From positions 496,001 to 560,000 of the forward strand of contig NZ_JACVZE010000005.1 of the NCBI RefSeq assembly GCF_015461805.1: a stretch of 64,000 bases of DNA. The letters run 5' to 3'. The DNA comes from Pseudomonas pisciculturae. GTDB lineage: Bacteria > Pseudomonadota > Gammaproteobacteria > Pseudomonadales > Pseudomonadaceae. Below are positions 36,133 to 45,426 of this stretch, piece after piece. The notes below the pieces were generated by a model that ran no database searches, was not told where the DNA came from, and saw only the letters and a program-made list of their open reading frames with translations. Numbering within the stretch: position 1 is the stretch's first letter; the number at the start of each line of letters is the position of its first letter. The translations under genes were made by a program, and so were the position numbers.

Positions 36133-38538
36133 TCAGAACCCGACACTGGCCTGTACGAAGAACGTCCGTGGCTCACCCAGGTACAACCCGGAGTTGTTGT
36201 CACTGGAGCGGGTGTAGTGCTGCTGGTCAAAGACGTTTTTTACACCCACGCCCAGTTTCAGGTTGGACAGTTGCTCGCCAAAGTCATAACCGCTGCGCAC
36301 GTTGACCGAGACATAACCGGGAATATCACCGTATCGGCCGTCTGCGGTGCCTTCAGTGATGTAGGTGGTACCGGTGCCTGGCGCACGCTGGCCCGACTGG
36401 GCGTAGACGTCGAGGTTATGGGTCCAGTGGTTGACGTCGTAGCGCAAGCCCAGGGTGGCCACTTCACGGGAATACAGCGGCAGGTCACGGCCTTTGAATG
36501 GCACGTCACCCTCGGAGGTGGCCTTGGTATAGGTGAAGCCGGCGTTGGCGGTCAGACCGTCGAGGCGTGGGTCCAGGTTCGACAGGTCGTAGTGGGCCGA
36601 AGCTTCGATCCCCGTGTGCTTGGTGGCGCCAAGGTTGGTCCAGCCCACCGCGTTGCTGACGTATTGCAGCTCATCCGCGAAGTCGATGTAGAAGAACGTC
36701 AATTCGCCGCCCCACACGTTGTCGCTGTAGCGCGTGCCTAGTTCGTAGGTTTTGGCTTTTTCCGGGGTCAGGCCATTGGCAGTCTGGTCGCCCGTGCCGC
36801 CCTGGGCCAGCTGGAAGTACTGCAGGCTGCCAAACGAGGTCTCGTAGTTGGCAAACAGTTTCCAGGCATCGGAGAGGTGATACATCACGCTCAAGGCCGG
36901 CAGCGGTTCGTTGTTGTGGACCTCGCGGCGTTTTTCGGTGGTGCGGGCGCCCGTCTGGGAGATGACTGGGCGGTCGTGCCATTCGGTGCGGATATCTTCA
37001 AAGCGGATGCCTGGGGTGATCGTCCACTTGCCGATATCGATCTTGTTGTCGATGTAGAACGCGTTGGCCTCGGTGCCGCCGGTGCGGTCCTGATAGACAT
37101 GGCCGTCGTTGAGGCCGTCCGGGGTCGGTATGTTATTGATCAACCCCAGCATAGTGGCCTGCTCGTGCATGCCTTCCTTGAGGTAGCGATAGCCGACGCT
37201 GACTTCCTGCGTGCTGGGGCCTATGTCAAACACATGGGACACCCGCGGCTCAATGCCGAAGGTGTAGTAGGTGCGCGGGTACGAGCCGATAGTCAGCAGA
37301 TCACGGTTGGCGATGTTGCTGCCCCGGAAGCTGTCGGAATAGTAGGTCAGCACTTCGGCCTGGGTGCGATCGTCGATCTGGCGGATGTACTTGAAGGACA
37401 CATCCTTGCGGCGGCCGCTGAAATTGTCCCAGTCACGCACCGACTGATACGGGTTGGCGTCGAACTGCTTCTGGGTCAGGCCCCCGGGCATGTCGGCGCT
37501 GGCGTCGTAGTAGTGGAAGTTGAGCGAGAAGTCGTCTTGATCGGTCGGCGCCCAGTGGGTCTTGAGGATCACGTCGTCTATATCGTTGGAATTGTTGCTG
37601 TTGCGATAGCCGTTGCCATTGACCCCGGAATACAGCAACGCGACGCCAATGCCGTTGTCGGCGGTACCCCCGATAAACGCGTTATCGACGTGCTTCCAGC
37701 CACCGTGGGCAGAGGTTTGCAGGGTGGTGCCGACTTCGCCGGAAAATTTCTCGGGAATCGCACGGGTGACGAAGTTGATCACGCCGCCGACGTTTTGCGG
37801 CCCGTAGCGCACGGAGCCGGCGCCACGGACAACGTCGATGCTCTCCAGGTTGCCCGCGGAAATCGGTGCCATCGACAGTTGCGGCTGGCCGTAGGGCGCG
37901 AACGCGGCCGGCACGCCGTCGATGAGCACGGTGGAGCGTGGCGACAGGCGCGATGTCAGGCCACGTACGCCCACATTAAGGGAAATATCGCTGCCGCCGG
38001 TGCCGTTGGATTCTTGCACCTGCACACCCGGCACACGGCGCAGCACGTCGCCGACATTTATCGCGCCCTGCTCCACCATGGCTTCGCGACGGATCACCGT
38101 ACGGGCGCCAGGGTGGTTCTGCACCACTTCGGCATTGGCATCGCCGAGCCAGTCGCCGACCACCTTGATGTCGGTGGCGCCGAGTTCCAGGGGCGCACCC
38201 GCTTCACCGCTGCCGCTACTCAGCGGGCGCAGGGTCACGTTGCCCGCGTCGATCTGGTAATCCAGGCCGCTGCCTTGCAGCAATTGGCGCAGGGCTTGTT
38301 CTGCAGAGAGGTTGCCGTCGACAGCAGGTGCTTGCTTGCCGGCGACCAGGTCGGGGCTGAAGAACACTTGCAGCGCGGTCTGCTGGCCCAGTTGGCTCAG
38401 CGCCGCACCCAGGGGCTGGGACTTGATATGGATGGCGTCGCCAGCGTAGGCCGCAGGCATGGCGGCACTGACGGCAAGTGCCAGGGCCAGTGGCGCCCAG
38501 CGGGAGATTTTATTGTTGTTAAGGGTGAGTTTTTTCAC
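36133..38538 (-). CDS. fecA: TonB-dependent ferric citrate receptor FecA
   Basis: An 801-residue outer-membrane receptor. Signal peptide (residues 11-32, ending AAYA), then the STN signalling domain (HIKSQPLGAALSQLGQQ, about 35-110) that talks to FecR, a plug with RRVPGVQVQE and GVRGL, and a 22-strand barrel ending VGF. The stretch RLSPRSTVLIDG, FAPYGQPQLSMAPIS and RYGPQNVGGVINFVTRAIP matches E. coli FecA closely, so ferric citrate is the likely ligand. The start is GTG 38538 with AAGG 6 bases upstream. It follows fecI-fecR. Confidence 0.92.
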   Translation of the reverse strand: MKKLTLNNNKISRWAPLALALAVSAAMPAAYAGDAIHIKSQPLGAALSQLGQQTALQVFFSPDLVAGKQAPAVDGNLSAEQALRQLLQGSGLDYQIDAGNVTLRPLSSGSGEAGAPLELGATDIKVVGDWLGDANAEVVQNHPGARTVIRREAMVEQGAINVGDVLRRVPGVQVQESNGTGGSDISLNVGVRGLTSRLSPRSTVLIDGVPAAFAPYGQPQLSMAPISAGNLESIDVVRGAGSVRYGPQNVGGVINFVTRAIPEKFSGEVGTTLQTSAHGGWKHVDNAFIGGTADNGIGVALLYSGVNGNGYRNSNNSNDIDDVILKTHWAPTDQDDFSLNFHYYDASADMPGGLTQKQFDANPYQSVRDWDNFSGRRKDVSFKYIRQIDDRTQAEVLTYYSDSFRGSNIANRDLLTIGSYPRTYYTFGIEPRVSHVFDIGPSTQEVSVGYRYLKEGMHEQATMLGLINNIPTPDGLNDGHVYQDRTGGTEANAFYIDNKIDIGKWTITPGIRFEDIRTEWHDRPVISQTGARTTEKRREVHNNEPLPALSVMYHLSDAWKLFANYETSFGSLQYFQLAQGGTGDQTANGLTPEKAKTYELGTRYSDNVWGGELTFFYIDFADELQYVSNAVGWTNLGATKHTGIEASAHYDLSNLDPRLDGLTANAGFTYTKATSEGDVPFKGRDLPLYSREVATLGLRYDVNHWTHNLDVYAQSGQRAPGTGTTYITEGTADGRYGDIPGYVSVNVRSGYDFGEQLSNLKLGVGVKNVFDQQHYTRSSDNNSGLYLGEPRTFFVQASVGF

Positions 38539-38635
38539 GTCGAACCTTGTCCTGTGATCGCAAGTGCATGCGGCCGTTAATGCAAACCAGTTGCAGTTGC
38601 AGGAGAAGACGAAGAACTCGAAAAAAACCTGAATG

Positions 38636-39589
38636 TCAGCGCGAAATAATTTCCTGGCTGCCGTCCGGCAAGGTGCGCAAGGCCACTGGCAGGATGTGCG
38701 GCAAGGCTTTGAGCAAGGCATCGGTGTCGTTGGCCTTGAACACACTGGTCAAGCGCAGGTTACTGACAGCCGCCGTGCTGACCCGCAGCGGATGCTCGCG
38801 ATAACGCGAGACTTCCCGCGCGACTTCCCCCAGCAAGGCGTTGTTGAACACCAGTTTGCCGGTGCGCCAGGCGGTCAGTTCTTCGGTATTCACCGCGTAG
38901 GACGCCGCCACCTGGCCCTGGCTGTCCACATGGGTGCCCAGGCCCGCCGTCAGTGTCACGATTTTCTCCGGCGACTGCCCTTGCACCTTCACAGTGCCGG
39001 CCTCGACCACCACGCGGGTCAGGTCATCATCGCGGCGCACATCAAAGCGCGTGCCGGTGACCGTCACCTGCCCTGCTCCGGCGGCGACCACAAACGGGCG
39101 GCTGGTATCATGTTCGACGCTGAACATCGCTTCGCCCTGCTTGAGTTCTACGCCTCGACGGCCGTTTTCATAACGCACCACCACCACGCTACGGCTGTTG
39201 AGGTCCATCACCGAGCCATCGGGCAATGCCACCTGGCGATGCTCGCCCAGACGCGTGCTGAATTCGGCACTGTAAGGCTTGGGATGATTGAGGCCACTGA
39301 ACAGGCCCAGCGTCAGGGCGACCGCCACCACACTGGCAGCCATGGCGTAGCGCAGCACGACACGTCGTTTTGGATGCTCGGCCGGGGCCTCGCACAGTGC
39401 CTGCAAGCGAGCTTTCGGCAGTAAGTCCGTGGCGCTCCACACCCCTTGCAGCACATCGAATTCGTATTGATGTTGGGGCTGTTCATGACGCCACGCATCG
39501 AACTGCTGGCGCTCGGCGGCACTCATTTCGGTGTCTTGCAGGCGTGCAAACCAATGCGCGGCTTCGTCGCGTACACGGCTATCCATCAT
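38636..39589 (-). CDS. fecR: FecR anti-sigma/signal transducer
   Basis: A 317-residue FecR-type regulator. The N-terminal cytoplasmic DUF4880 part has DEAAHWFARLQD and FDAWRHEQPQHQYEFD; one membrane segment lies near 80-100; the periplasmic FecR domain has RLGEHRQVALPDGSVMDLNS and GTRFDVRRDDD; the C-terminal secretin-like part receives the FecA signal. ATG 39589 is picked for AGGA upstream; ATG 39622, overlapping the fecI stop, is the alternative. Confidence 0.9.
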   Translation of the reverse strand: MMDSRVRDEAAHWFARLQDTEMSAAERQQFDAWRHEQPQHQYEFDVLQGVWSATDLLPKARLQALCEAPAEHPKRRVVLRYAMAASVVAVALTLGLFSGLNHPKPYSAEFSTRLGEHRQVALPDGSVMDLNSRSVVVVRYENGRRGVELKQGEAMFSVEHDTSRPFVVAAGAGQVTVTGTRFDVRRDDDLTRVVVEAGTVKVQGQSPEKIVTLTAGLGTHVDSQGQVAASYAVNTEELTAWRTGKLVFNNALLGEVAREVSRYREHPLRVSTAAVSNLRLTSVFKANDTDALLKALPHILPVALRTLPDGSQEIISR

Positions 39590-39618
39590 GGAAGGTCCTG
39601 TTTCAAAGCGGGCATGGT

Positions 39619-40116
39619 TCATGGGGCCATCGCGTCCAGGCGGTCGCGCAGATGCCGCAGGGTGCGGATCATATACTTTTCCACCATGTTCTTGGACAAA
39701 CCAAGGCGCTCGGCGATTTCCTGTTGGGTCAGGCCCTCGATCTTTTGCCAGATGAAAATCTTGCGGCAGTTAAGCGGCAGTTCGGCCAGGGCTTGCTCGA
39801 TGGAGTGCGCCAATTGGATCGCGTGCATGAAATGCTCCGGGTCGCCGCTGGGAGGCGCGTGTTCCAAGGCTTCCCGCTCGATAGCCTCGCGCCGGTCTTC
39901 GCGGCGGTAGGCGTCCACGGCAATATTGCGTGCGGTCTGATGCAGGTAGGCACGCGGTTGTTCAACTCGTTCAGACTTGGCCTCCAGCACTCGCAAAAAA
40001 GTGTCGTGGGCCAAATCTTCGGCCTGCTGACGGTTTTTCAGGCGACGCGTCCAGGTGCGGATCAACTCTTCGTAGTGCTCGAAAAAGCCTGTTCTGCGGG
40101 GCGGCTGAGGGATCAT
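39619..40116 (-). CDS. fecI: ECF sigma factor FecI
   Basis: A 165-residue iron-starvation sigma factor of the ECF group: region 2 (FFEHYEELIRTWTRRLKNRQ, AEDLAHDTFLRVLE) and region 4 (LPLNCRKIFIWQKIEGLTQQ, IAERLGLSKNMVEKYMIR). It would direct transcription of fecA once FecR is signalled. The gene order sigma-anti-sigma-receptor on one strand is standard. Confidence 0.92.
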   Translation of the reverse strand: MIPQPPRRTGFFEHYEELIRTWTRRLKNRQQAEDLAHDTFLRVLEAKSERVEQPRAYLHQTARNIAVDAYRREDRREAIEREALEHAPPSGDPEHFMHAIQLAHSIEQALAELPLNCRKIFIWQKIEGLTQQEIAERLGLSKNMVEKYMIRTLRHLRDRLDAMAP

Positions 40117-40144
40117 CGCGGGAGCACTGGGGAGGCGGGGCGTG

Positions 40145-40163
40145 AATAGTAATGCTTCCTATT
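40145..40163. promoter_or_regulatory. Weak Fur-box-like dyad upstream of fecI
   Basis: AATAGTAATGCTTCCTATT is a 19-base element with AATAG / CTATT arms, 29 bases before the fecI ATG. By hand it agrees at about 10 of 19 positions with the Fur consensus. Position supports Fur control; the match alone does not. Confidence 0.3.
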
Positions 40164-40193
40164 AAACGGGGCAATTGCTACCGGTCGGGCCTG

Positions 40194-40832
40194 TCATTGA
40201 GCCGCTTGCTTGAGGCGGCTGAGTTTCTCGCGGCTGCCACACACGCTCATCTGGCACCATTTGCGCTGCTTGTTCTTAGAGATATCCAGGAACACCCAAT
40301 CGCAATCCGTGCAGCTGCAACTGCGCAATGCCTGCAAGTCGGCGACAACCAGCAGCTGCGTGGCTTCGATGGCCAGGCGCCCCAACAGCATCGCGGTCAA
40401 CTCTTGGGCGTTTGCGCATGCCTTCCAGTCCCACGTCGGCGCCCCGTCAATTGAGCGCAGTACACGCCAACTGACACCTTGTTGAAACATCAGATTGATC
40501 TGCTGCAAAGCCTCATCGGCAGCCGACTGGCGCAACGACAAAGTGTAGAACACGCCGTACACGCATTCCCTGAACGCGATAACCGCATCCAGGTCAGGCT
40601 GGTAGGAAATAGGCGACTCGAACACCATCGACTTATAGGCCTCAAACTCTTGAGCCGAGACCAATGAAGCATGCAGCGCCCATTCAAAGAAGAACTGAAA
40701 ACTGGTGAGCCGCTCTTCAACGATTTTGAGCGCCGTGCCAGGACGGCGCCCATTGGTGGTGTTGATAAAGTCCAATACCCGAGCCCCGCCAACCAAGCGA
40801 ATCGACCTTGCAGTGCCCGTAAAGTGCGTCAT
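40194..40832 (-). CDS. CGNR zinc-finger (ABATE-domain) regulator
   Basis: A 212-residue protein: N-terminal ABATE domain (ARVLDFINTTNGRRPG) and a C-terminal CGNR-type zinc finger, CSCTDCDWVFLDISKNK then KWCQMSVCGSREK, with CGSR in place of CGNR. These are putative transcription regulators. Its ATG has GGAG 5 bases upstream, but that site lies in the arm of a long hairpin (40838-40891). It follows the sulfo-cluster operon on the same strand and may control it. Confidence 0.8.
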   Translation of the reverse strand: MTHFTGTARSIRLVGGARVLDFINTTNGRRPGTALKIVEERLTSFQFFFEWALHASLVSAQEFEAYKSMVFESPISYQPDLDAVIAFRECVYGVFYTLSLRQSAADEALQQINLMFQQGVSWRVLRSIDGAPTWDWKACANAQELTAMLLGRLAIEATQLLVVADLQALRSCSCTDCDWVFLDISKNKQRKWCQMSVCGSREKLSRLKQAAQ

Positions 40833-40837
40833 GCGTG

Positions 40838-40891
40838 CTCCAAAAAAACGTGATACCCGTGCGATGGCGCAGGGTAACTTGTTTTTTGGAG
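40838..40891 (-). promoter_or_regulatory. Long leader hairpin that can mask the CGNR ribosome binding site
   Basis: On the minus strand CTCCAAAAAACAAGTTACCC and GGGTATCACGTTTTTTTGGA(G) are near-complete complements (about 17 of 20 pairs) around a 13-base loop. The 3' arm contains the GGAG used by the CGNR gene, so folding would hide it. Part of the T-run could also make it a leaky terminator for the upstream operon. Confidence 0.6.
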
Positions 40892-40928
40892 TTACAAATA
40901 CCGCCAGCCCTCACGCAAAGACCAACGG

Positions 40929-41543
40929 CTAAGCATGATCATCGCTGCGTGCAATCCAATCCAGGATAGCGACCACCGACTGTTCAACTGAAAGCGTCTG
41001 GGTATTTAGATGCACTTCGGGAAAAACCGGCACGTCGTAATGGGAGTCGATAGCGGTGAAGTTTTTGATCAAGCCTGACCGGGCCTTTTTATATAAGCCC
41101 TTGGGGTCGCGTTGTTCGGCGGTTTCCAACGGTGCATCGACGTGTACTTCAATAAAAGACGCGTTGCCGATAATCGAGCGCGCGTAATGCCGGCTGGCCG
41201 ATGAAGGTGAGATCAACGCCACGATCACGATCAACCCCGTGTCCAGCATCAACCGCGCCACTTCGGCCACCCGGCGGATATTTTCATCACGATCACCGTC
41301 GGTAAAACCCAAGTCTCGACACAGACCACCGCGTACCGAGTCGCCATCGATGATGCAGGTGAACCGCCCTTGCTTCTGCAGGGCAATGTCCAGTGCATCG
41401 GCAATCGTCGACTTGCCGGAAGCAGAAATACCGGTCATCCAGATGACCCTGGGTGTTTGCTTCATTCGCGTGTGTGCTGCACTTGGGTGGCTGAACGCAA
41501 AGGTGTGCAGGTTCTGGTTTGCACTGTCTGGAAAATAACTCAT
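40929..41543 (-). CDS. cysC: Adenylylsulfate (APS) kinase CysC
   Basis: A 204-residue kinase that makes PAPS from APS and ATP. The P-loop is GISASGKS (38-45); also seen are DGDSVRGGLCRDLGF, DRDENIRRVAEVARL, FIEVHVDAPLE and RDPKGLYKKARSG. The ATG overlaps the MFS stop by 4 bases, so it is the last gene of the eight-gene operon. Pseudomonas usually has its APS kinase fused in CysNC, so a free-standing copy beside a sulfotransferase looks like a dedicated PAPS supply. Confidence 0.92.
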   Translation of the reverse strand: MSYFPDSANQNLHTFAFSHPSAAHTRMKQTPRVIWMTGISASGKSTIADALDIALQKQGRFTCIIDGDSVRGGLCRDLGFTDGDRDENIRRVAEVARLMLDTGLIVIVALISPSSASRHYARSIIGNASFIEVHVDAPLETAEQRDPKGLYKKARSGLIKNFTAIDSHYDVPVFPEVHLNTQTLSVEQSVVAILDWIARSDDHA

Positions 41544-42769
41544 GGCCGCTCACCCTGCGCTGCTGAATCCGGCTGTTTGCCCAACATGAACACCATCACG
41601 CACTGCACGAGCAGCAGCAGCGCAACCACCCCATACACCGTCGAAAACGAGCCCGTCAGGTCCTTGGAATACCCACCCAGAAAGTTGCCGCACACGCCGC
41701 CCAAGCCGATCAACACATTGGCAATGCCAAAGGCCTGGGTCAGGCGATTGACCGGTACGATTTGCCCGATGTAGCTGGGGACGAGCCCGAAGATCGGGTA
41801 AAACGCCAGCGCAAACAAAAACGCCGCCAGGTAGAACAACGGCAGGCTGTTGACGCTGTAAACCAGCGTGGCCGCCAAGCCTGCGCTAAAAAAACACATC
41901 GCCAGTGATGCCCGCACACCGACCTTGTCGGCGATCCATCCCACCAGAAAACCCGAGGCCATGCCCACGGCGCCTAGGGTGGTCCAGATGAAACCGGCGT
42001 CCTGCACCGACACACCCAACTCATCTCGCAGAAACGGCGCGAGGTAAGTCTGGAACGGCAGCAACGCCATGCCATTGAGAAAGGCGATGGCCCAGGTCAA
42101 GTACAGCGAACGACTCAGCCAGGGGGCAGCACTGTTGATCGTCGCCGAACGCTCACCGGAAAACCCGCTAACCGGCCCCGCCGCCATGGTGCGCAGCAGA
42201 AACCAGGCGACCCCACACAGGGCCAGCGATATCAGCCCCGCCGTCAGCCAGATAGAACGCCAACCGCCGTTCAACGTCAGGAACGACACCAGCAAGCCAT
42301 TGATAAATACACCGTAGCTGGTGCCACTGGAAATCAGCCCCATGACCCGTGAGCGATTGCCCGGGCTGAAGCCCTTGGTGACGATCTCTGCCAGCGGGAT
42401 ATACACCGACGCCGAGCAACCACCGAGCAAAATCAACAGCGCGCCGGACACCCAGATGCTGTCGCTCAGACTCAACCCCAGCAGTGCCAGCGACGTCATC
42501 AGCGTAGACACCAGGCTGATCTTCCAGCCCTCGAAGAAGCGGCTGATATAACTGGTCACCGATGAAAACAACAAAAAGCCGATCTGCGCGCCGCCGGTAA
42601 TCAGGCCCACCGTGGTGTAGTCGAAGCCGATGTCGCGACGCATGTCCACCACCAGGTTGGCGAACAGGTAAACCCCAAAACCATAGGTGCTGGCCACAAA
42701 ACCCGTCAACACCACCGCCAGCACAACGCTGTCCAAGGTGCGCGGGCTGCTCTGTACAAGTGTGCTCAT
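41540..42769 (-). CDS. MFS transporter of the sulfo-cluster
   Basis: A 409-residue inner-membrane protein with about 12 hydrophobic segments (STYGFGVYLFANLVVDMR, GLISSGTSYGVFINGLLV, FYPIFGLVPSYIGQIVP), similar to the OFA/YbfB-like MFS branches. ATG 42769 has GGGGGG-rich ribosome binding sequence (AGGGGGGC). Lying between the methyltransferase (10 bases) and cysC (overlap), it probably exports the cluster product, though import of a precursor is equally possible. Confidence 0.85.
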   Translation of the reverse strand: MSTLVQSSPRTLDSVVLAVVLTGFVASTYGFGVYLFANLVVDMRRDIGFDYTTVGLITGGAQIGFLLFSSVTSYISRFFEGWKISLVSTLMTSLALLGLSLSDSIWVSGALLILLGGCSASVYIPLAEIVTKGFSPGNRSRVMGLISSGTSYGVFINGLLVSFLTLNGGWRSIWLTAGLISLALCGVAWFLLRTMAAGPVSGFSGERSATINSAAPWLSRSLYLTWAIAFLNGMALLPFQTYLAPFLRDELGVSVQDAGFIWTTLGAVGMASGFLVGWIADKVGVRASLAMCFFSAGLAATLVYSVNSLPLFYLAAFLFALAFYPIFGLVPSYIGQIVPVNRLTQAFGIANVLIGLGGVCGNFLGGYSKDLTGSFSTVYGVVALLLLVQCVMVFMLGKQPDSAAQGERP

Positions 42770-42779
42770 GCTGCCCCCC

Positions 42780-43550
42780 TTAAACGGCGCGCGCGGTGTG
42801 GATGACAAAGTCGCACTGCATCATGTCGTAGTCACGTTCAAAGTCGCCGTAACTCTCATGTACTGAAAACCCGGACGCGAGCACTTCTGTGGCCAGCTCC
42901 CCCGGCAACAGCGGGTAGACCTTGAGCCGGTACTGTTCGGCGTCGTTGAAGGTGTAGATGAACTCGCACAGGTGGGGGTCTACCTCGCCCAACGTGACCG
43001 ACGCGTTGGTGCCGCAGTAATAGTAATTGCCGCTGGCCTTGAAGTTGCCCGCGCGAATGGCCAGGAAGTTACGTTGATCGACAATCAGCAAGCCCCCCGG
43101 TTTGAGCAGGGCCCTGAACTTTTCCAGCACGCTCAGGCGGTCGCACGCGGTAAACACATGGCACAACGAACTGCCCAGGCACACCAGCGCATCGAACTGC
43201 CCCAGGTCCTGAGGGTCAAGGGACAGCCAGTCGCGGTAATGAGACTGGATATCCAGGCCGCGCTCCCGAAAGTTCGCTCGGGCCTTGGTCAGCATGGTGC
43301 TGCTGCCGTCCGTGGCTACCACATCAAACCCCGCCCGTTTGAGTTGCACTGCATGAAAACCGCTGCCCGTCGACACATCGATCACCGATTGCACGCCGTG
43401 GGCGCGCAGCAGTTTTTCAAAAAAACCGCCCTCCCCGGCCTGACGCTTTTCCCAGTCGATCAACTCGTCCCAGCGCTCGACAAAATCCGCTGAATACTGC
43501 GCCGCGTAACTGGCGACTTCGTGGTGCTTTTGCCTTGACGTTTGATTCAT
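42780..43550 (-). CDS. Glycine/sarcosine N-methyltransferase-like SAM methyltransferase
   Basis: A 256-residue class I methyltransferase. The SAM site has VIDVSTGSGFHAVQLK (motif I), VVATDGSSTML (motif II) and LVCLGSSLCHVF. It matches bacterial glycine/sarcosine N-methyltransferases well: WDELIDWEKRQAGEGGFFEK, LLIVDQRNF, YYYCGTNASVTLGEVDPHL. An amine-methylating role is therefore likely, with an unknown acceptor. ATG 43550 has AGGTG upstream. Confidence 0.85.
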   Translation of the reverse strand: MNQTSRQKHHEVASYAAQYSADFVERWDELIDWEKRQAGEGGFFEKLLRAHGVQSVIDVSTGSGFHAVQLKRAGFDVVATDGSSTMLTKARANFRERGLDIQSHYRDWLSLDPQDLGQFDALVCLGSSLCHVFTACDRLSVLEKFRALLKPGGLLIVDQRNFLAIRAGNFKASGNYYYCGTNASVTLGEVDPHLCEFIYTFNDAEQYRLKVYPLLPGELATEVLASGFSVHESYGDFERDYDMMQCDFVIHTARAV

Positions 43551-43557
43551 CACACAC

Positions 43558-44694
43558 CTACCAGGTTGAATTCTTGAAAGACAGGTACTTGCTCGCCAAC
43601 TCACGGGCAAAATCGGCGGACTGCTCGATCGACATGATGTTCTTGGAGTAGCCCAGCATCGTGTGCATGACGGCCATGCACTGAGGGTTGAACGTGACGG
43701 AGCCATCGCAATGGATCTCGTCGATGCCATCCTGGGTCTGGCAAATGGTGTTGATGCGCACCGCTTCGTCCAGTGGGCAGGCATCCGAGCACTGCACTTC
43801 GATCTGCCCATCGTGCAGCCACACGGGATACCCGCCCGGCAGCCCCAGCGGGCCCGGCGCATGCACCAGCACCTGCGTGGGTGAAAACAGCCCTTCGATC
43901 ACCGTGACCGCGGAGCAGGCGGTGAGGAACTGCCCATCGACACCGCCCAGGCGTCGGAACTCAGACTTCACAGTGGAGAAAATCGCTTCTGCCGGCAGGC
44001 GCGCCACCTCGGGTCGGTTACGCACTTCATATAACAAGCGATAGCTGGCATGGGGCGGCAAACCGCCACGCGGCACGTAATGGCTGAAATAGTGCTGGGC
44101 ATACAGGCGCACCTGCACATCAGAGGCTTCGCACTCCAACAGCCGGGCGATGGAAAACCGCACCGCCGGGATCAGGTTGGCCACGTTGCCCACGCCGATA
44201 TCCGGGGCCAGCCCGACCCTGGCCAGGATCGGGTTGACCGCATCGGGGAAGGCCGCATTGACGGTCTTGGCGTTGATCCCCGAAGCCTTCACCGCTTGCA
44301 TCAGGCAATGCATCAGCGTCAGGTGCATGGGCAACCACGGGCCGAACTGGGCCTGGTCAAGCTGCTCAAAGGTCATCTTGGGCAACCCGGTGATCACCCG
44401 CCACGACTGCAACGACGCGCAATTGACCAGGATGTGCGGCGCCTCTTCGCGCAGCAGCCGCGTGACTTTACCGATGTCCATGAGGTCGGCTATCACCGGT
44501 TTGATCGCGATGTATTGCCCCAACTGCGCACACGACAGTGCCACCAGGTTGCACAGGCGCAGGGTTGACTCTTCATTGCGGCCCAGCACCACAAACTCGA
44601 ATTCATTCTTGGGCCCAAGAATCTTGAGAATCTGCAGGCACAGGTTGCCCGCACCCACCAACAGCAGTTTTTTCTTGCCCAGGACCTGGCTCAT
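43558..44694 (-). CDS. NAD(P)-binding dehydrogenase, saccharopine dehydrogenase-like
   Basis: A 378-residue protein with an N-terminal Rossmann motif (LLLVGAGNLCLQILKILG) and the VVLGRNEEST and LVNCAS strands usual for saccharopine/homospermidine-type dehydrogenases. The C-terminal two thirds (NAAFPDAVNPILARVGLAPD, FLTACSAVTVIEGLFSP) is not one I recognise. Reductive joining or oxidation of an amine-keto pair is conceivable. Its start overlaps the SDR stop by 4 bases. Confidence 0.7.
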   Translation of the reverse strand: MSQVLGKKKLLLVGAGNLCLQILKILGPKNEFEFVVLGRNEESTLRLCNLVALSCAQLGQYIAIKPVIADLMDIGKVTRLLREEAPHILVNCASLQSWRVITGLPKMTFEQLDQAQFGPWLPMHLTLMHCLMQAVKASGINAKTVNAAFPDAVNPILARVGLAPDIGVGNVANLIPAVRFSIARLLECEASDVQVRLYAQHYFSHYVPRGGLPPHASYRLLYEVRNRPEVARLPAEAIFSTVKSEFRRLGGVDGQFLTACSAVTVIEGLFSPTQVLVHAPGPLGLPGGYPVWLHDGQIEVQCSDACPLDEAVRINTICQTQDGIDEIHCDGSVTFNPQCMAVMHTMLGYSKNIMSIEQSADFARELASKYLSFKNSTW

Positions 44695-45416
44695 CGTGGG
44701 TAGGCTCCGTTGTCCACCGGAATGACCCTGCCGGTGATGTGGCGCATGGCATCGCCGACCAGCAGCAGGATCACCTCGGCCACACCGCTGGGCTGAATCG
44801 GGTTTTTGAGGACTTCCTGGCGCGCGTACTCATCACGGCGGTAGGTAGGGATGGTGTCGTAGATGGCGGTGTCATGGATCAATGCCGGGGACACGGCGTT
44901 TACCCGCACAAACGGCGCGAAGTTCCAGGCGTTGGCTTTGGTGAGGCCGATCACCGCCGCCTTGGTCGCGCCATACAGCGCGTCACAGCTGCCCACCTCG
45001 CCGGCCACCGAGGCGATGTTGACGATGCTGCGCGGGGCCTCGTGTGCCATTTCGCGCTCAGCGAAGTCTTTGGAGAGATAGACCAGCGCCTTGAGGTTCA
45101 CATTGAGGATTTCATCCACTTCATCTTCGGAATAGGCATACACGCTTTTGCCGTGGTAAATCCCGGCGTTATTGACCAACCCATAAATGGTCGCGTGGCG
45201 CTCATACAAACCCGGTATGAAACCCTTGATGACCGCAGGGTCCGAAAAGTCGGCGACATGGGTTTCCAACTGGTGCGCGCTGTATCGGTTTTGCAGTACT
45301 TTCAAGCCTTCAACATCCTTGTCAGCAGCAATAACGAAGTAGCCATCTTCAATGGCTTTTTCCAACGTGGCCCGACCAATTCCGTTGGCGGCACCCGTAA
45401 CAATCAACTTTTTCAT
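44691..45416 (-). CDS. Short-chain dehydrogenase/reductase
   Basis: A 241-residue classical SDR: cofactor loop TGAANGIGRATLE, NNAG (LVNNAGIYHG), catalytic Ser in NIASVAGEVGS, Tyr and Lys in YGATKAAVIG. It ends in the usual GRVIPVDNGAYPR. ATG 45416 with AAGGAC upstream. It would oxidise or reduce a carbinol of the cluster intermediate. Confidence 0.88.
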   Translation of the reverse strand: MKKLIVTGAANGIGRATLEKAIEDGYFVIAADKDVEGLKVLQNRYSAHQLETHVADFSDPAVIKGFIPGLYERHATIYGLVNNAGIYHGKSVYAYSEDEVDEILNVNLKALVYLSKDFAEREMAHEAPRSIVNIASVAGEVGSCDALYGATKAAVIGLTKANAWNFAPFVRVNAVSPALIHDTAIYDTIPTYRRDEYARQEVLKNPIQPSGVAEVILLLVGDAMRHITGRVIPVDNGAYPR

Positions 45417-45426
45417 GCAACTGTCC

